Assembly (NCBI RefSeq): GCF_001940455.1
Contig: NZ_MKQR01000011.1
Coordinates: 378,969-411,225, forward strand
Direction of reading: 5' to 3'
DNA from: Actinokineospora bangkokensis
GTDB taxonomy: Bacteria; Actinomycetota; Actinomycetes; Mycobacteriales; Pseudonocardiaceae
Length of the DNA stretch: 32,257 nucleotides
The notes under the pieces were generated by a model. The model was not told where the DNA came from. It searched no databases and saw only the letters and a list, made by a program, of their open reading frames with translations. This document shows, in pieces, positions 1-9,262 of the stretch (the first letter of the stretch is position 1; each line of letters starts with the position of its first letter). The position numbers were made by a program, and so were the translations under genes.

Positions 1-92
1 CCCTGCAGATCCCCGTCGGCACCGTCAAAAGCCGCGTCCACAACGCCCTGCGCACCCTCCGCGACACCGCACCCGCCCTCACCGCCGCCTGA
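1..92 (+). CDS. ECF sigma factor, C-terminal end only (partial)
   Basis: Only the last 29 codons are inside the window. They are read in the frame starting at base 3 and end at a TGA at 90-92. The peptide contains IPVGTVKSRVHNALRTLR, the recognition helix and following helix of sigma-70 region 4, which reads the -35 promoter element. The PVGTVKSR core is typical of extracytoplasmic-function sigma factors. The short alanine-rich end after it suggests no extra C-terminal domain. The ECF group, any anti-sigma partner and the target promoters cannot be judged from this fragment. Nothing directly downstream looks like an anti-sigma gene. Confidence 0.75.
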   Translation, partial: LQIPVGTVKSRVHNALRTLRDTAPALTAA

Positions 93-192
93 GCTGCGCA
101 GACCCCGGTCGCGGGCAAGATCGACCGCGGCGACCCGGCGCGGGTGCGCGCCGTACTACGATGTGCGGCGGTTGACGTGGGAGGGTGTGCAG

Positions 193-585
193 GTGAGCAG
201 TTGGACTGACGTGATCGCCTATGTCCGCACGCGGTACGAGGTGCTGCAGGAGACGGACAGCTGGCTGCGCTTCCGCCTGGACGCCGAGGACGGGCGCACC
301 CAGCAGGTCGCCGTGCACCACGTGGCCGAGGCCGACGGCCGCGAGTGGCTGGAGATCTCCTCCGCGGTGGGCCGCGCGGACGCGGTCGACCACGCCCGGC
401 TGCTGGAGCTGGCGGGCACCACCCTGGTCGGCGGCGCGGCGATCGCGGACGGCGTGGCCCTGCTCAAGCACACCGTGCCGGTGGCGGACCTGAGCGTGCG
501 CGAGGAGTTCGAGCGCCCCCTGCTCCTCCTCGTGGCCAGCGCCGACGCCTTCGAGCGCGAACTCACCAAGGCCGACGCCTTCTAG
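193..585 (+). CDS. small uncharacterised cytoplasmic protein (possible chaperone-like fold)
   Basis: A 130-residue acidic protein with no signal peptide or membrane segment. I prefer the GTG at 193 because GGGAGG at 179-184 lies about eight bases upstream; a longer reading from GTG 163 has no ribosome-binding site. The pattern is alternating strands (RFRLDAEDGR, QVAVHHV, WLEISSAVG) followed by helices with a hydrophobic LLLLVA stretch. This resembles the small alpha/beta YbjN or type III secretion chaperone-like fold often found as orphan proteins in actinomycetes, but no diagnostic motif is present. Function is unknown. It follows the sigma-factor end by about 100 bases and probably has its own promoter. 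Confidence 0.7.
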   Translation: MSSWTDVIAYVRTRYEVLQETDSWLRFRLDAEDGRTQQVAVHHVAEADGREWLEISSAVGRADAVDHARLLELAGTTLVGGAAIADGVALLKHTVPVADLSVREEFERPLLLLVASADAFERELTKADAF

Positions 586-746
586 GTCGCGTTCGGCGAC
601 CCGCACCCTCGTCCCCACCCGGCGCCGCCCCGGCACCACGACGGCCTGCCGCGAGCACGGCGCCCGGTGCGACGACGCACGAGCAGGCAGGGCCCTGCTG
701 GGGAACCTGCTCCAGGCGGCCCCCGGCCGGGTCGAGGCGCGGTGCG

Positions 747-752
747 TACTGT
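747..752 (+). promoter_or_regulatory. possible -10 element of a leaderless selO transcript
   Basis: TACTGT fits the actinobacterial -10 consensus TANNNT and is followed by exactly seven bases before the GTG at 760. There is no ribosome-binding site there. A convincing -35 box is not visible. Confidence 0.4.
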
Positions 753-759
753 TGGTCCG

Positions 760-2217
760 GTGAGCACCGCACCCACCGCCGTCGTGACACCGGGTGACCA
801 GTTCGCCCGCGACCTCCCGGAGTTGGCCCTGCCCTGGCAGGCAGCGGACGCACCGGACCCGCGGCTGCTGGTGCTCGACGACGCCCTGGCCGGTGACCTC
901 GGCCTCGACCCCACCTGGCTGCGCACCCCCGGGGGCGTCCGGTTCCTGCTGGGCCTCGACGTCCCCGACGGCGCGAAGCCGGTGGCCCAGGCCTACGCCG
1001 GGCACCAGTTCGGCAACTACTCCCCCAGGCTCGGCGACGGTCGGGCGCTGCTGCTCGGGGAGCTGCGCCACCGCGACGGCGACCTGCGCGACCTGCACCT
1101 CAAGGGCTCCGGGCGCACCCCCTTCTCCCGCGGCGGCGACGGCTTCGCCGCGGTGGGGCCGATGCTGCGCGAGCACGTGGTCAGCGAGGCGATGCACGCG
1201 CTCGGCGTGCCCACCACCCGGTCGCTGGCGGTCGTGGCCACCGGGCGCGAGGTCGTGCGGGAGACCGCGCTGCCGGGCGCGGTGCTCGTCCGGGTCGCGC
1301 GCAGCCACCTGCGGGTGGGCAGCTTCCAGTTCGCGCGCGCCACCGACGACCTCGACCTGCTGCGGCGGTTGGCCGACCACGCCATCGCCAGGCACCACCC
1401 GCACCTGTCCGATCAGGACGACCGCTACCTGGGGCTGTACCGGGAGGTCGTGTCCGCGCAGGCCCGGCTGGTGGCGCGGTGGATGCTGCTGGGGTTCATC
1501 CACGGGGTCATGAACACCGACAACATGACCATCTCGGGTGAGACGATCGACTACGGCCCGTGCGCGTTCCTGGAGGCCTACGACCCGGCCACGGTGTACA
1601 GCTCGATCGACCACGGCGGGCGCTACGCCTACGGCAACCAGCCCGCGGTGGCGCAGTGGAACCTGGCCCGCCTGGCCGAGGCCATGCTGCCGCTGTTCGA
1701 CGACGACCAGGACACCGCGATCGCGGCGGCGGTCGCCGAACTGGAGGGGTTCGCCCCGCGGTACGACGCGGCGTGGGCCGCGGGCATGTGCGCCAAGCTG
1801 GGGCTGCCCGCCGCCGAGGAGCACCGCGGGCTCGTCGACGACCTGGTGGCGCTCAAGCAGGACAACCACGTCGACCACACCTCCTTCCACCGGTCGCTCT
1901 CGGCCGCCGCGCGCGGTGACCGCGAGCCCGCCCGTTCACTGGTGCTCGACCTCGCGGCGGCGGACGCGTGGTTGGACCGGTGGCTGGCGCTGGACCCGGA
2001 CGCGGCCGCGATGGACCGGGTGAACCCGGTGTACGTCCCGCGCAACCACCTCGTCGAGGCCGCGCTCGCCGCCGCCGTGGACGGCGACCTGCGCCCGGTG
2101 GGCGAGCTGGTGGCCGCGTGCGCCGACCCGTTCACCGAGCGGCCTGGTCTGGACCGGTTCGCCGAGGCGGCGCCGGAGGGATTCGGCACCGGGTACCGCA
2201 CGTTCTGCGGCACCTGA
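760..2217 (+). CDS. selO: protein adenylyltransferase SelO (YdiU/UPF0061 family)
   Basis: A 485-residue member of the SelO pseudokinase family, which transfers AMP from ATP to Ser/Thr/Tyr of target proteins and is linked to redox stress. Family hallmarks are plain: [21 protein letters not shown] near the N-terminus, [17 protein letters not shown], the [14 protein letters not shown] segment, and the metal-binding stretch [20 protein letters not shown]. The length matches bacterial SelO (about 480). The protein ends TFCGT, with Cys third from the C-terminus, the place where animal SelO has selenocysteine and many bacterial forms have cysteine (family knowledge). The GTG at 760 was chosen because a -10-like TACTGT lies seven bases before it and the upstream codons look non-coding; an upstream in-frame start at 667 is possible but unlikely. 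Confidence 0.93.
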   Translation: MSTAPTAVVTPGDQFARDLPELALPWQAADAPDPRLLVLDDALAGDLGLDPTWLRTPGGVRFLLGLDVPDGAKPVAQAYAGHQFGNYSPRLGDGRALLLGELRHRDGDLRDLHLKGSGRTPFSRGGDGFAAVGPMLREHVVSEAMHALGVPTTRSLAVVATGREVVRETALPGAVLVRVARSHLRVGSFQFARATDDLDLLRRLADHAIARHHPHLSDQDDRYLGLYREVVSAQARLVARWMLLGFIHGVMNTDNMTISGETIDYGPCAFLEAYDPATVYSSIDHGGRYAYGNQPAVAQWNLARLAEAMLPLFDDDQDTAIAAAVAELEGFAPRYDAAWAAGMCAKLGLPAAEEHRGLVDDLVALKQDNHVDHTSFHRSLSAAARGDREPARSLVLDLAAADAWLDRWLALDPDAAAMDRVNPVYVPRNHLVEAALAAAVDGDLRPVGELVAACADPFTERPGLDRFAEAAPEGFGTGYRTFCGT

Positions 2218-2428
2218 AACGGCGTCACAAAACAAACGTGAAGGTTCTTCCGATCAACCTCGCGCCGGATCTGCGAACAGTTGAATAACGCCATTATTGG
2301 CAGTGCACAAAAGTGGCCGCTTGATCCTGCGCGCGAAACCACGACCCCCTCGACTGTGACACCGTCAGCACATCCGGCCCAGGCAACACCGGGCTACCAG
2401 GGCAAGTGCTGGCCCGGTGATGAAAAAC

Positions 2429-2450
2429 CCGGGTGCACACCGCACCCCGG
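2429..2450 (+). terminator. weak hairpin, possible selO terminator
   Basis: An eight-pair stem with one bulge and a five-base loop, without a following T-run. It lies 210 bases after selO, so a terminator role is tentative. Confidence 0.25.
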
Positions 2451-2503
2451 TGACAAGCGCGCGCGAGGCCGACCACGCATTTCACCGGGGCATCGCCTCG
2501 CCA

Positions 2504-2533
2504 TTGACAGTTCTGTCGGCGCTGAACCATCCT
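2504..2533 (+). promoter_or_regulatory. candidate promoter of the PKS/acyltransferase/FAAL operon
   Basis: A perfect TTGACA at 2504-2509 is followed after 18 bases by CATCCT at 2528-2533, which keeps the two most conserved -10 positions (A2, T6). Transcription would begin near 2540 and give a leader of about 200 bases that contains the GATTC/GAATC palindromes. Confidence 0.4.
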
Positions 2534-2580
2534 GACCGAGCCCGCGCGGTGGTAATGGCGCGAGCGGCGGCCGGGAAGCC

Positions 2581-2602
2581 GATTCAGGCGAATCACGATT
2601 CG
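2581..2602. promoter_or_regulatory. overlapping palindromes, possible operator
   Basis: CGAATC-ac-GATTCG at 2589-2602 is a perfect 14-base palindrome. It shares its left half with GATTC-aggc-GAATC at 2581-2594. The two dyads overlap, as in two-site repressor operators, and lie downstream of the candidate promoter in the PKS leader. The regulator is unknown and none is encoded nearby. Confidence 0.3.
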
Positions 2603-2673
2603 GAGTCGGGCGACCGGTCGGCGGCCCCGGTGGGCCCCACCGGGCAGGGACCGAGAGGGAACGGCGAACAACG

Positions 2674-2748
2674 ATGGCGACCACGTCCGGCAGGACCCCG
2701 CTCCCCGAGGCGCACCGCGGCGCCCGCAGCGGCGAGCGGACCGCCTGA
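2674..2748 (+). CDS. possible 24-residue leader peptide overlapping the PKS start
   Basis: The ATG at 2674 opens a 24-codon frame (MATTSGRTPLPEAHRGARSG...) whose TGA at 2746-2748 overlaps the ATG of the polyketide synthase as TGATG. GAGAGGGA at 2653-2660 is a weak, rather distant ribosome-binding site. The synthase itself has only GAGCGGA before its ATG, so translational coupling from this small frame is plausible. The peptide has no recognisable similarity. It may simply be leader sequence. Confidence 0.3.
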   Translation: MATTSGRTPLPEAHRGARSGERTA

Positions 2749-5700
2749 TGGCCGACGACATGGCCGACGCGGCCGGGGCCCCGCGCACCGAGGAGCAGTG
2801 GCGCGGCTGGCTGGGCGCCTGGTTGGCCGACCTGCTCGCGCGCCCGGTCGAGGCCGCCGAGTTCGACCGGCCGCTGCGCGACTTCGGGGTGTCCTCCCGG
2901 TCCGCGACCATGCTCGCCGCGAAGATCAGCGAGGTGGTCGGCGCCGAGCAGCCGAGCACCCTGGTCTGGACCGCCCCCACCATCGCCGACCTGGCGCGCA
3001 CGCTGGCCTCCGGCGCCCGCCGCCGCGCCCCCGGCACCGCCGCCGGCCCGGGCGCCCCGATCGACCCGGGCGCCCCGATCGCCGTGGTCGGCCTGGCCTG
3101 CCGCTTCCCCGGCGCGCCCGACGCCGAGGCCTACTGGGAGCTGCTGACCGGCGGCGCGACCGCCATCGGCCAGGTGCCCGAGGGCCGCTGGGCGCAGTTC
3201 GCCGAGGACGCCGACCAGCACGCCCTGCCCACCGCGGGCGGGTTCCTCGACGACGTGGCCGCCTTCGACGCCGAGCACTTCGGCATCAGCCCGCGCGAGG
3301 CCGAGGTCATGGACCCGCAGCAGCGGCTGCTGCTGGAGGTGGCCTGGGAGGCCCTGGAGCACGCGGGCATCCCCGCCAGGGACCTGCGCGACACCGAGGC
3401 CGGGGTGTTCGTCGGCCTGTCGGCCACCGAGTACGCCCAGCTCACCATGACCGACCTCGACCGGATCGACGCCTGGTCGAGCACCGGCGCCGCGGCGTCG
3501 CTGGCGGCCAACCGGCTCTCCTACGCCCTGGGCGTGCACGGGCCGAGCATGACCGTCGACACCGCCTGCTCGTCCTCGCTGGTCGCGGTGCACCTGGCGA
3601 TGCGGGCGCTGCGCGCGGGCGAGGCGTCCACGGCGCTGGCCGGTGGGGTCAACCTGCTGCTCTCTCCGGGCATCACCGCCAACTTCCACCTCGCGGGCGC
3701 GCTGGCCGCCGACGGCCGGTGCAAGCCGTTCGACGCCGCCGCCGACGGCATCGTGCGCGGCGAGGGCTGCGGCGTGGTCGTGCTCAAGCGGCTGGCCGAC
3801 GCCCAGGCCGACGGCGACCGGGTGCTGGCGGTGCTGCGCGGCAGCGCGGTCAACTCCGACGGCCGCTCCAACGGCATCATGGCCCCGAACCCGCTGGCCC
3901 AGGAGCAGCTGCTCGCCCGCGCCTACGCCGACGCCGGGGTGGCCCCCCGCACGGTGGACTACGTCGAGGCGCACGGCACCGGCACGCTGCTGGGCGACCC
4001 CATCGAGGCGGGCGCGCTCAGCGCCGTGCTCGGGGACAAGCGCAGGCCCAAGCGGCCGCTGCTGCTCGGGTCGGTCAAGAGCAACCTCGGCCACCTGGAG
4101 GGCGCGGCGGGCATCGCCGGGCTGATCAAGGTGGTGCTGGCGATGCGGCACTCGCGCATCCCGCGCAGCCTGCACTTCCACACCCCCAACCCGCACATCG
4201 ACTTCGCCGCGGGCCCGCTGTCGGTGGTCACCGGCAGCACCGACTGGCCCCGCTACGGCGGTGTCGCGCGGGCGGGGGTCTCGGCGTTCGGCTTCGGCGG
4301 CACCAACGCCCACGTGGTGCTGGAGGAGTCGCCGCACACCCGCTACGCCGGGTCCTGGCAGCCCGGCGGCAGGCCCGAGGTCGTGGCGCTGTCGGCCCGC
4401 TCCCCCGCGCGGCTGCGGGCCAGGGCCGCGGCGCTGGCCGGGTGGCTCGACGAGCGGCACGACCTCACCGACCTCGCCGCGGCGCTGGTGCACGGCGACG
4501 AGCAGGACACCGCGCGCGCGGCGGTCCCCGCCCGCGACCACGCCGAGCTGCGCGAGCGGCTGGCCGCGCTGGCCGCCGGGCACACCGACCGGTCCGTGCA
4601 CGTCGGCACCGCCACCGCCACCCCGGCCGACCCGGTGTTCGTTTTCTCCGGGCACGGGTCGCAGTGGCCCGCGATGGGCGCCAGGCTGCTGACCGAGGAG
4701 CCGGTGTTCGCCGAGGTCGTCGCCGCGGTGGACCCGACCTTCACCGAGGTCGCGGGGGTCTCGCTGACCCACCTGCTCGACGGCACCGCCGACCCGGCCG
4801 TGCTGGTGCACCAGCAGCTGGCCCTCTTCGGCGCCCAGGTGGCGCTGGCCGAGCTGTGGCGCGCGCACGGCGTGCGGCCCGCCGCGGTCGTCGGGCACTC
4901 GATGGGCGAGGTCGCCGCCGCGGTGGCGGTCGGCGCGCTCGGGGTGGCCGACGGGCTGCGGGTGATGGCCCGCCGCTCGGCGCTGCTCGACGAGGTCAAC
5001 GCCCAGGGCACCGGCGCGATGGCGGTGGTCGAGCTGACCGCCGGTGAGGTCGACGACCTGGGAGAGCGCTTCCCCGGCGTCGAGGTCGCGGTGTACGCCT
5101 CGCCCACCCAGTGCACCGTCAGCGGTCCCGCGGACCAGGTGGCCGCCCTGGTGGCGCACGTGGAGGGCCGCGGCGGGCTGGCGCGCGCGCTGGCGGTGAC
5201 CGGCGCGGGCCACTCCGCGGCGGTGGACCCGGTGCTCGACCGGTTCCGCGCCGCGCTGGGCGAGCTGAGCCCCGGCGAGCCCACCACCGCCTGGTACTCC
5301 AGCGTGCTCGACGACCCGCGCGCCGTCCCCGCCTTCGACACCGAGTACTGGGTGGCGAACCTGCGCAGGCCGGTGCGGTTCACCCAGGCGCTCGCCGCCG
5401 CGCTGCGCGACGGGCACCGCACCTTCGTCGAGGTCTCCCCGCACCCGGTCGCCGGGGTCGCGGTGGAGCAGACCGCGACCGCGCTCGGGCTGGGCGACAC
5501 CACCGTGGTGGCGTCGCTGCGCCGCGACCGCGACGGCCGCTCGGACGGGTTCGCCGCCGCGCTGGCCGCCGTGCACGTGCTCGGGCACCCGACCGCGCTG
5601 CGCCGCCGCTACCCCGACCGCGTCGTCACCGACCTGCCCCCGCACACCTGGCAGCACCGCAGGCACTGGGTGCGCACCAGCCCCGCGGGCGCGTCCCGCG

Positions 5701-8700
5701 CGGGCCACCCGCTGCTGGGCGAGCGGGTCGCCGTCCCGGGCGGCGAGCAGGGCCTGTGGCGCGGCGCGGTGGGCGCGGCCGCGCAGCCGTGGCTGGCCGA
5801 CCACACCGCGCACGGCGTGCCGGTGCTGCCCGCGGCCGCGTTCGTGGACCTGATGCTGGCCGCCGCGCGCGGGCAGGACCCGCGGTCGGCGCCGGAACTG
5901 CGCGACGTGGTGCTGCACCGGTTGCTGCCGATCACCGACGGCACCGAGGTCTCGGTCAGCGCCACCCCGGAACGCTGGGGCGGGGCGCGGCTGAGCGTGC
6001 ACGCCCGCCGCGGTGCCGAGTGGACGCTCTACGCCGAGGCCACGGCTTCGCCCGCGGGTGACGAGGCGCCCTCGCCGCTGCCGGAGGCGGGGGGCGAGGC
6101 GCTGGACCTGTACGCGGCGCTGGAGTCGCTGGGGCAGGCGCACGGGCAGGCGTTCCGCGTGCTGCGCGACGTGCGGGCGGGCGCCGACACCGCCCGGGCC
6201 GAGGTCGACCCGCTCGACGGCGTGCCCAAGTCCGGCTTCGCCCTGCACCCGGTGCTCGGCGAGGCGATGCTGCACGTGCTCGCCACCGCCGCGGGCCTGG
6301 GGGACAAGGCCACCCGCGCGGTGCGCATCGCCCGCGTCCGCCCCTGCGGCGACCTGCGCCGGGCCGCGTCGGTGGTCGCCGCGGACGGCCGGGTCAGCGC
6401 GCTCGACGCGGACGGCGGTGTGCTCGCGGAGGTGCACGGGGTGGAGTTCGCCCCGTTCTCCCGCGCCGAGGTCCCCTTCCCGCCCGAGCGCTTGGCCTAC
6501 GAGGCGCGCTGGGTGCCCACCGACCTGCCCGCGGCCGAGGCGCGGCCCGGTCGCCGCTGGCTCGTGCTGCACACCGCGGACGCCGTGACCACCGCGCAGC
6601 ACGTCGCCGACGGGCTTGCCGCGCACGGCGAGGAGGGCGGAGTGCTGCCCCTGCCGCCGCACGAGAGCTTCGCCGCGGCACTGGCCGAGCGCGGTGGGGT
6701 CGACGGGGTGGACGGCGTCGTGCTGCTCGCCGGTGCCGCCGACACCCCCGCCGAGGCCCAGGCGCTCGTCATCGCCGTGGCCGACACCGTGCGCGCCGCC
6801 GCCGCGGCCGGGCGCTCCCCCCGCCTGTGGCTGGCCACCGACCGGGCCGCCTCGGTCGGGCCCGACGAGGCCGGGCAGCCCGGACCGGCGGCGCTGCGCG
6901 GCATCGCCCGGGTGCTCGCCTTCGAGCACCCCGAGCTGCGGGCGACCTGGGTCGACCACGACGCCGAGGTCGACGACCTGGTGCGCGAGCTGGTGGCCGA
7001 CGACGACGCCGACGAGGTCGCCTGGCGCTCCGGGCGCAGGCACACCCGGGCGCTGGCCAGGGCCGACCTGACCCCCTCGGCCACCGCGGCGCCGGTGGTG
7101 CGCGAGGGCGCCTACCTGATCACCGGTGGTCTCGGCGGGCTCGGCCTGGTGGCCGCCCGCTGGCTGGCCGAGCGCGGCGCCACCCGGCTCGTGCTCACCG
7201 GCCGCCGCGCGCCCAACCCCGAGGCGCTGGCGGTGATCACCGCCCTGCGCGGCACCGGGGTCGACGTCGAGGTCGTCAGCGGCGACGTCGCCGACCCGGG
7301 GGTCGCCGCTGAGGTCGTGCGCCGCGGCGTCGAGGGCGGGGAGGTGCTGCGCGGGGTCCTGCACGCCGCCGGTGTGCTCGCCGACGGCGCCGTGCTGTCG
7401 CTGGCCGCCGAGGACGTGGCCGCGGCGTGGCGGGCCAAGGCCGAGGGCGCGCTGCGGCTGCACGAGGCGTGCGCGGGCCACGAGCTCGACTGGTGGCTGG
7501 CCTACTCCTCGGCCGCGGGCCTGCTGGGCTCGCCCGGCCAGGCCGCCTACGCCACCGCGAACGCCTGGCTGGACGCGTTCACCGCCTGGCGGCGCGGGCA
7601 GGGCCTGCCCGCCGCCACCGTGCAGTGGGGCGCGTGGGCCGAGACCGGCGGCGCGTCCGGGACGCGCAACCCGGTGCTGGAGCCGATGCCGACCGACGAG
7701 GCCATGGCCGCGCTGGAGGCGGTGCTGGCCGCGGGCCGCGGCGCCACCGGGGTGACCAGGATGGACGCCGCCGCGGTGCTGGAGCTGTTCCCGCGGCTGG
7801 CCGAGCGGCCGTTCTTCGCGCTGGTGGCCGCGCAGCGCCCCGGCTCGGCGGAGGCGCCCTGGGCGGGGGCCGACGACCTTCGCACGCTGGCCGCCGACGA
7901 CCCGGCGCGGGCCCGCGCGGTGGTGCGCGAGCACGTGGTGGCGGTGGTCGCGGAGATGATGGGCATGGACCCGGACCTGCTCCCGCACGACGCCCCGCTG
8001 ACCTCGCTGGGCCTGGACTCGCTGCTGGCCATGCGCGCCCGCGGCGCCATCGAGCGCGACTTCGGGCTCACCCTGCCGCTGCCGCTGCTGCTGCGCGGGG
8101 CGAGCCTGGCCGAGCTGGCCGACCACCTCGCCGGGGAGCTGGGCGCCGCCCCCGCCACCGGCGCCGAGGTCGCCACCGGGCCCGGCACCCGCGACCTGGC
8201 CGAGCGGTGGGTCGCGCTGGTGTGGAAGCGGGTGCTCGGCGCCAAGCAGGTCCCGGTGGACGTGCCGTTCGAGGCCGCGGGCGGGGACGCCGCCGCGGCG
8301 GCCGCGGTGCTCGCGGCCGTGTCCGAGGAGCTGGGCCGGGCGGTGGCGGCCGAGGAGCTGTTCGCCGTGCCGACGATCGCGGGCATGGCCGACGTGGTGC
8401 GCGCCGAGCTGGAGGGCGCGGGCGGCGGCCCGGTGCTGTTCCTCGGCGGCACCGAGGGCGCGCCGCCGCTGTTCCTGTTCCACGCCGCGGGCAGCCCGAC
8501 CGCGGTGTACCGGCCCATGGTGCGCCTGATCGACGCCGAGGTCGCCTGCTACGGCATGGAGCGCACCGACGACCACCTCACCGTCGAGGAGAAGGTCGCG
8601 CACTACGTCGAGCTGATCAGGCAGCGCCAGCCGCACGGCCCGTACCGCCTCGGCGGGTGGTCCTTCGGGGGGTTGCAGGCCTTCGAGGCCGCGCGCCAGC

Positions 8701-9254
8701 TGACCGCCGCGGGCGAGCGGGTGGAGGTGCTGTTCCTGGTCGACACCATCATCCCGCTGCGCAAGACCGAGGCGCCCGACGAGGAGTTCCTGCGGACCAG
8801 GCTCACGCTGTTCATCGAGCACATCGAGCAGACCTACCAGGTGGACCTGGGGCTGCCGGAGTCCGAGTGGTCGCACCTGGACGAGGACGCCCAGCAGGCA
8901 CTGGTGATGAGCAGGCTGCGCGACCGGGTCTCGGCGATGGGCGACGCGGTGCTGGAGCACCAGCGCACGTCCTACCTGGACGCGCGCATCGCCGAGCGCT
9001 ACACCCCCCGCCCCTACCCCGACCGCGTGGTGCTGTTCCGCGCCAAGGACCCGCACCCGCTCACCACCACCCTCGACCCCCGGTACCTGCGCACCGACGA
9101 CGCGCTGGGCTGGGACGAGTTCTGCGCTGACCTGGAGGTCGTCAAGGTCAGCGGGGACCACATCACCATCATCGACCCGCCGCACGTGGAGGTCGTCGCC
9201 GATCGGATCGCGGCGATGCTGCGCGGGACGGGCACGACCGGCCCGACGAAATGA
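2748..9254 (+). CDS. type I polyketide synthase, ACP-KS-AT-DH-KR-ACP-(ACP)-TE, Pks13-like
   Basis: A 2168-residue single-module synthase. The N-terminal carrier domain has FGVSSRS with Ser50 as the predicted phosphopantetheine site; its surroundings resemble the N-terminal ACP of mycobacterial Pks13, which takes acyl chains from FadD32. KS follows (about 109-535; Cys274 in DTACSSS, His409 in EAHGTGT, His449 in SNLGH), then AT (about 630-900; Ser718 in GHSMGE, substrate-motif position GAGH at 819-822). A DH-like domain (about 985-1210) keeps His1019 in HTAHGVPVLP, but the usual HPALLDAAL is HPVLGEAML, so catalytic Asp is Glu1172. KR (about 1454-1630) has TGGLGGLG, Ser1588, Tyr1601 and Asn1605. 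ACP2 has Ser1758 in GLDSL. A third carrier-like domain has Ala1848 where Ser is required. The thioesterase has Ser1972 (GWSFGG), Asp1999 and His2138. No ER is seen. The likely product is an alpha-branched beta-hydroxy fatty acyl ester (inference). Confidence 0.93.
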   Translation: MADDMADAAGAPRTEEQWRGWLGAWLADLLARPVEAAEFDRPLRDFGVSSRSATMLAAKISEVVGAEQPSTLVWTAPTIADLARTLASGARRRAPGTAAGPGAPIDPGAPIAVVGLACRFPGAPDAEAYWELLTGGATAIGQVPEGRWAQFAEDADQHALPTAGGFLDDVAAFDAEHFGISPREAEVMDPQQRLLLEVAWEALEHAGIPARDLRDTEAGVFVGLSATEYAQLTMTDLDRIDAWSSTGAAASLAANRLSYALGVHGPSMTVDTACSSSLVAVHLAMRALRAGEASTALAGGVNLLLSPGITANFHLAGALAADGRCKPFDAAADGIVRGEGCGVVVLKRLADAQADGDRVLAVLRGSAVNSDGRSNGIMAPNPLAQEQLLARAYADAGVAPRTVDYVEAHGTGTLLGDPIEAGALSAVLGDKRRPKRPLLLGSVKSNLGHLEGAAGIAGLIKVVLAMRHSRIPRSLHFHTPNPHIDFAAGPLSVVTGSTDWPRYGGVARAGVSAFGFGGTNAHVVLEESPHTRYAGSWQPGGRPEVVALSARSPARLRARAAALAGWLDERHDLTDLAAALVHGDEQDTARAAVPARDHAELRERLAALAAGHTDRSVHVGTATATPADPVFVFSGHGSQWPAMGARLLTEEPVFAEVVAAVDPTFTEVAGVSLTHLLDGTADPAVLVHQQLALFGAQVALAELWRAHGVRPAAVVGHSMGEVAAAVAVGALGVADGLRVMARRSALLDEVNAQGTGAMAVVELTAGEVDDLGERFPGVEVAVYASPTQCTVSGPADQVAALVAHVEGRGGLARALAVTGAGHSAAVDPVLDRFRAALGELSPGEPTTAWYSSVLDDPRAVPAFDTEYWVANLRRPVRFTQALAAALRDGHRTFVEVSPHPVAGVAVEQTATALGLGDTTVVASLRRDRDGRSDGFAAALAAVHVLGHPTALRRRYPDRVVTDLPPHTWQHRRHWVRTSPAGASRAGHPLLGERVAVPGGEQGLWRGAVGAAAQPWLADHTAHGVPVLPAAAFVDLMLAAARGQDPRSAPELRDVVLHRLLPITDGTEVSVSATPERWGGARLSVHARRGAEWTLYAEATASPAGDEAPSPLPEAGGEALDLYAALESLGQAHGQAFRVLRDVRAGADTARAEVDPLDGVPKSGFALHPVLGEAMLHVLATAAGLGDKATRAVRIARVRPCGDLRRAASVVAADGRVSALDADGGVLAEVHGVEFAPFSRAEVPFPPERLAYEARWVPTDLPAAEARPGRRWLVLHTADAVTTAQHVADGLAAHGEEGGVLPLPPHESFAAALAERGGVDGVDGVVLLAGAADTPAEAQALVIAVADTVRAAAAAGRSPRLWLATDRAASVGPDEAGQPGPAALRGIARVLAFEHPELRATWVDHDAEVDDLVRELVADDDADEVAWRSGRRHTRALARADLTPSATAAPVVREGAYLITGGLGGLGLVAARWLAERGATRLVLTGRRAPNPEALAVITALRGTGVDVEVVSGDVADPGVAAEVVRRGVEGGEVLRGVLHAAGVLADGAVLSLAAEDVAAAWRAKAEGALRLHEACAGHELDWWLAYSSAAGLLGSPGQAAYATANAWLDAFTAWRRGQGLPAATVQWGAWAETGGASGTRNPVLEPMPTDEAMAALEAVLAAGRGATGVTRMDAAAVLELFPRLAERPFFALVAAQRPGSAEAPWAGADDLRTLAADDPARARAVVREHVVAVVAEMMGMDPDLLPHDAPLTSLGLDSLLAMRARGAIERDFGLTLPLPLLLRGASLAELADHLAGELGAAPATGAEVATGPGTRDLAERWVALVWKRVLGAKQVPVDVPFEAAGGDAAAAAAVLAAVSEELGRAVAAEELFAVPTIAGMADVVRAELEGAGGGPVLFLGGTEGAPPLFLFHAAGSPTAVYRPMVRLIDAEVACYGMERTDDHLTVEEKVAHYVELIRQRQPHGPYRLGGWSFGGLQAFEAARQLTAAGERVEVLFLVDTIIPLRKTEAPDEEFLRTRLTLFIEHIEQTYQVDLGLPESEWSHLDEDAQQALVMSRLRDRVSAMGDAVLEHQRTSYLDARIAERYTPRPYPDRVVLFRAKDPHPLTTTLDPRYLRTDDALGWDEFCADLEVVKVSGDHITIIDPPHVEVVADRIAAMLRGTGTTGPTK

Positions 9255-9262
9255 GGAACCCG

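Larger units (their letters stand above)
2218..2673. other. intergenic leader region of the polyketide synthase operon
   Basis: About 455 bases without a convincing gene. The first 130 bases are clearly less GC-rich than the flanks and hold GCCA-ttat-TGGC at 2290-2301, a short dyad. A hairpin at 2429-2450 (CCGGGTGC, loop, GCACCCCGG with one bulge) could end selO transcription or fold in a leader. A TTGACA box lies at 2504-2509. Three GATTC/GAATC half-sites crowd 2581-2602. Open frames here lack codon bias. Confidence 0.6.

Noticed and set aside
2394..9185. Very long open frame on the minus strand opposite the polyketide synthase
   Set aside because: Its product is a low-complexity Gly/Arg/His/Gln/Val-rich sequence without domains, the expected antisense shadow of a GC-rich gene whose plus-strand product has complete PKS motifs.
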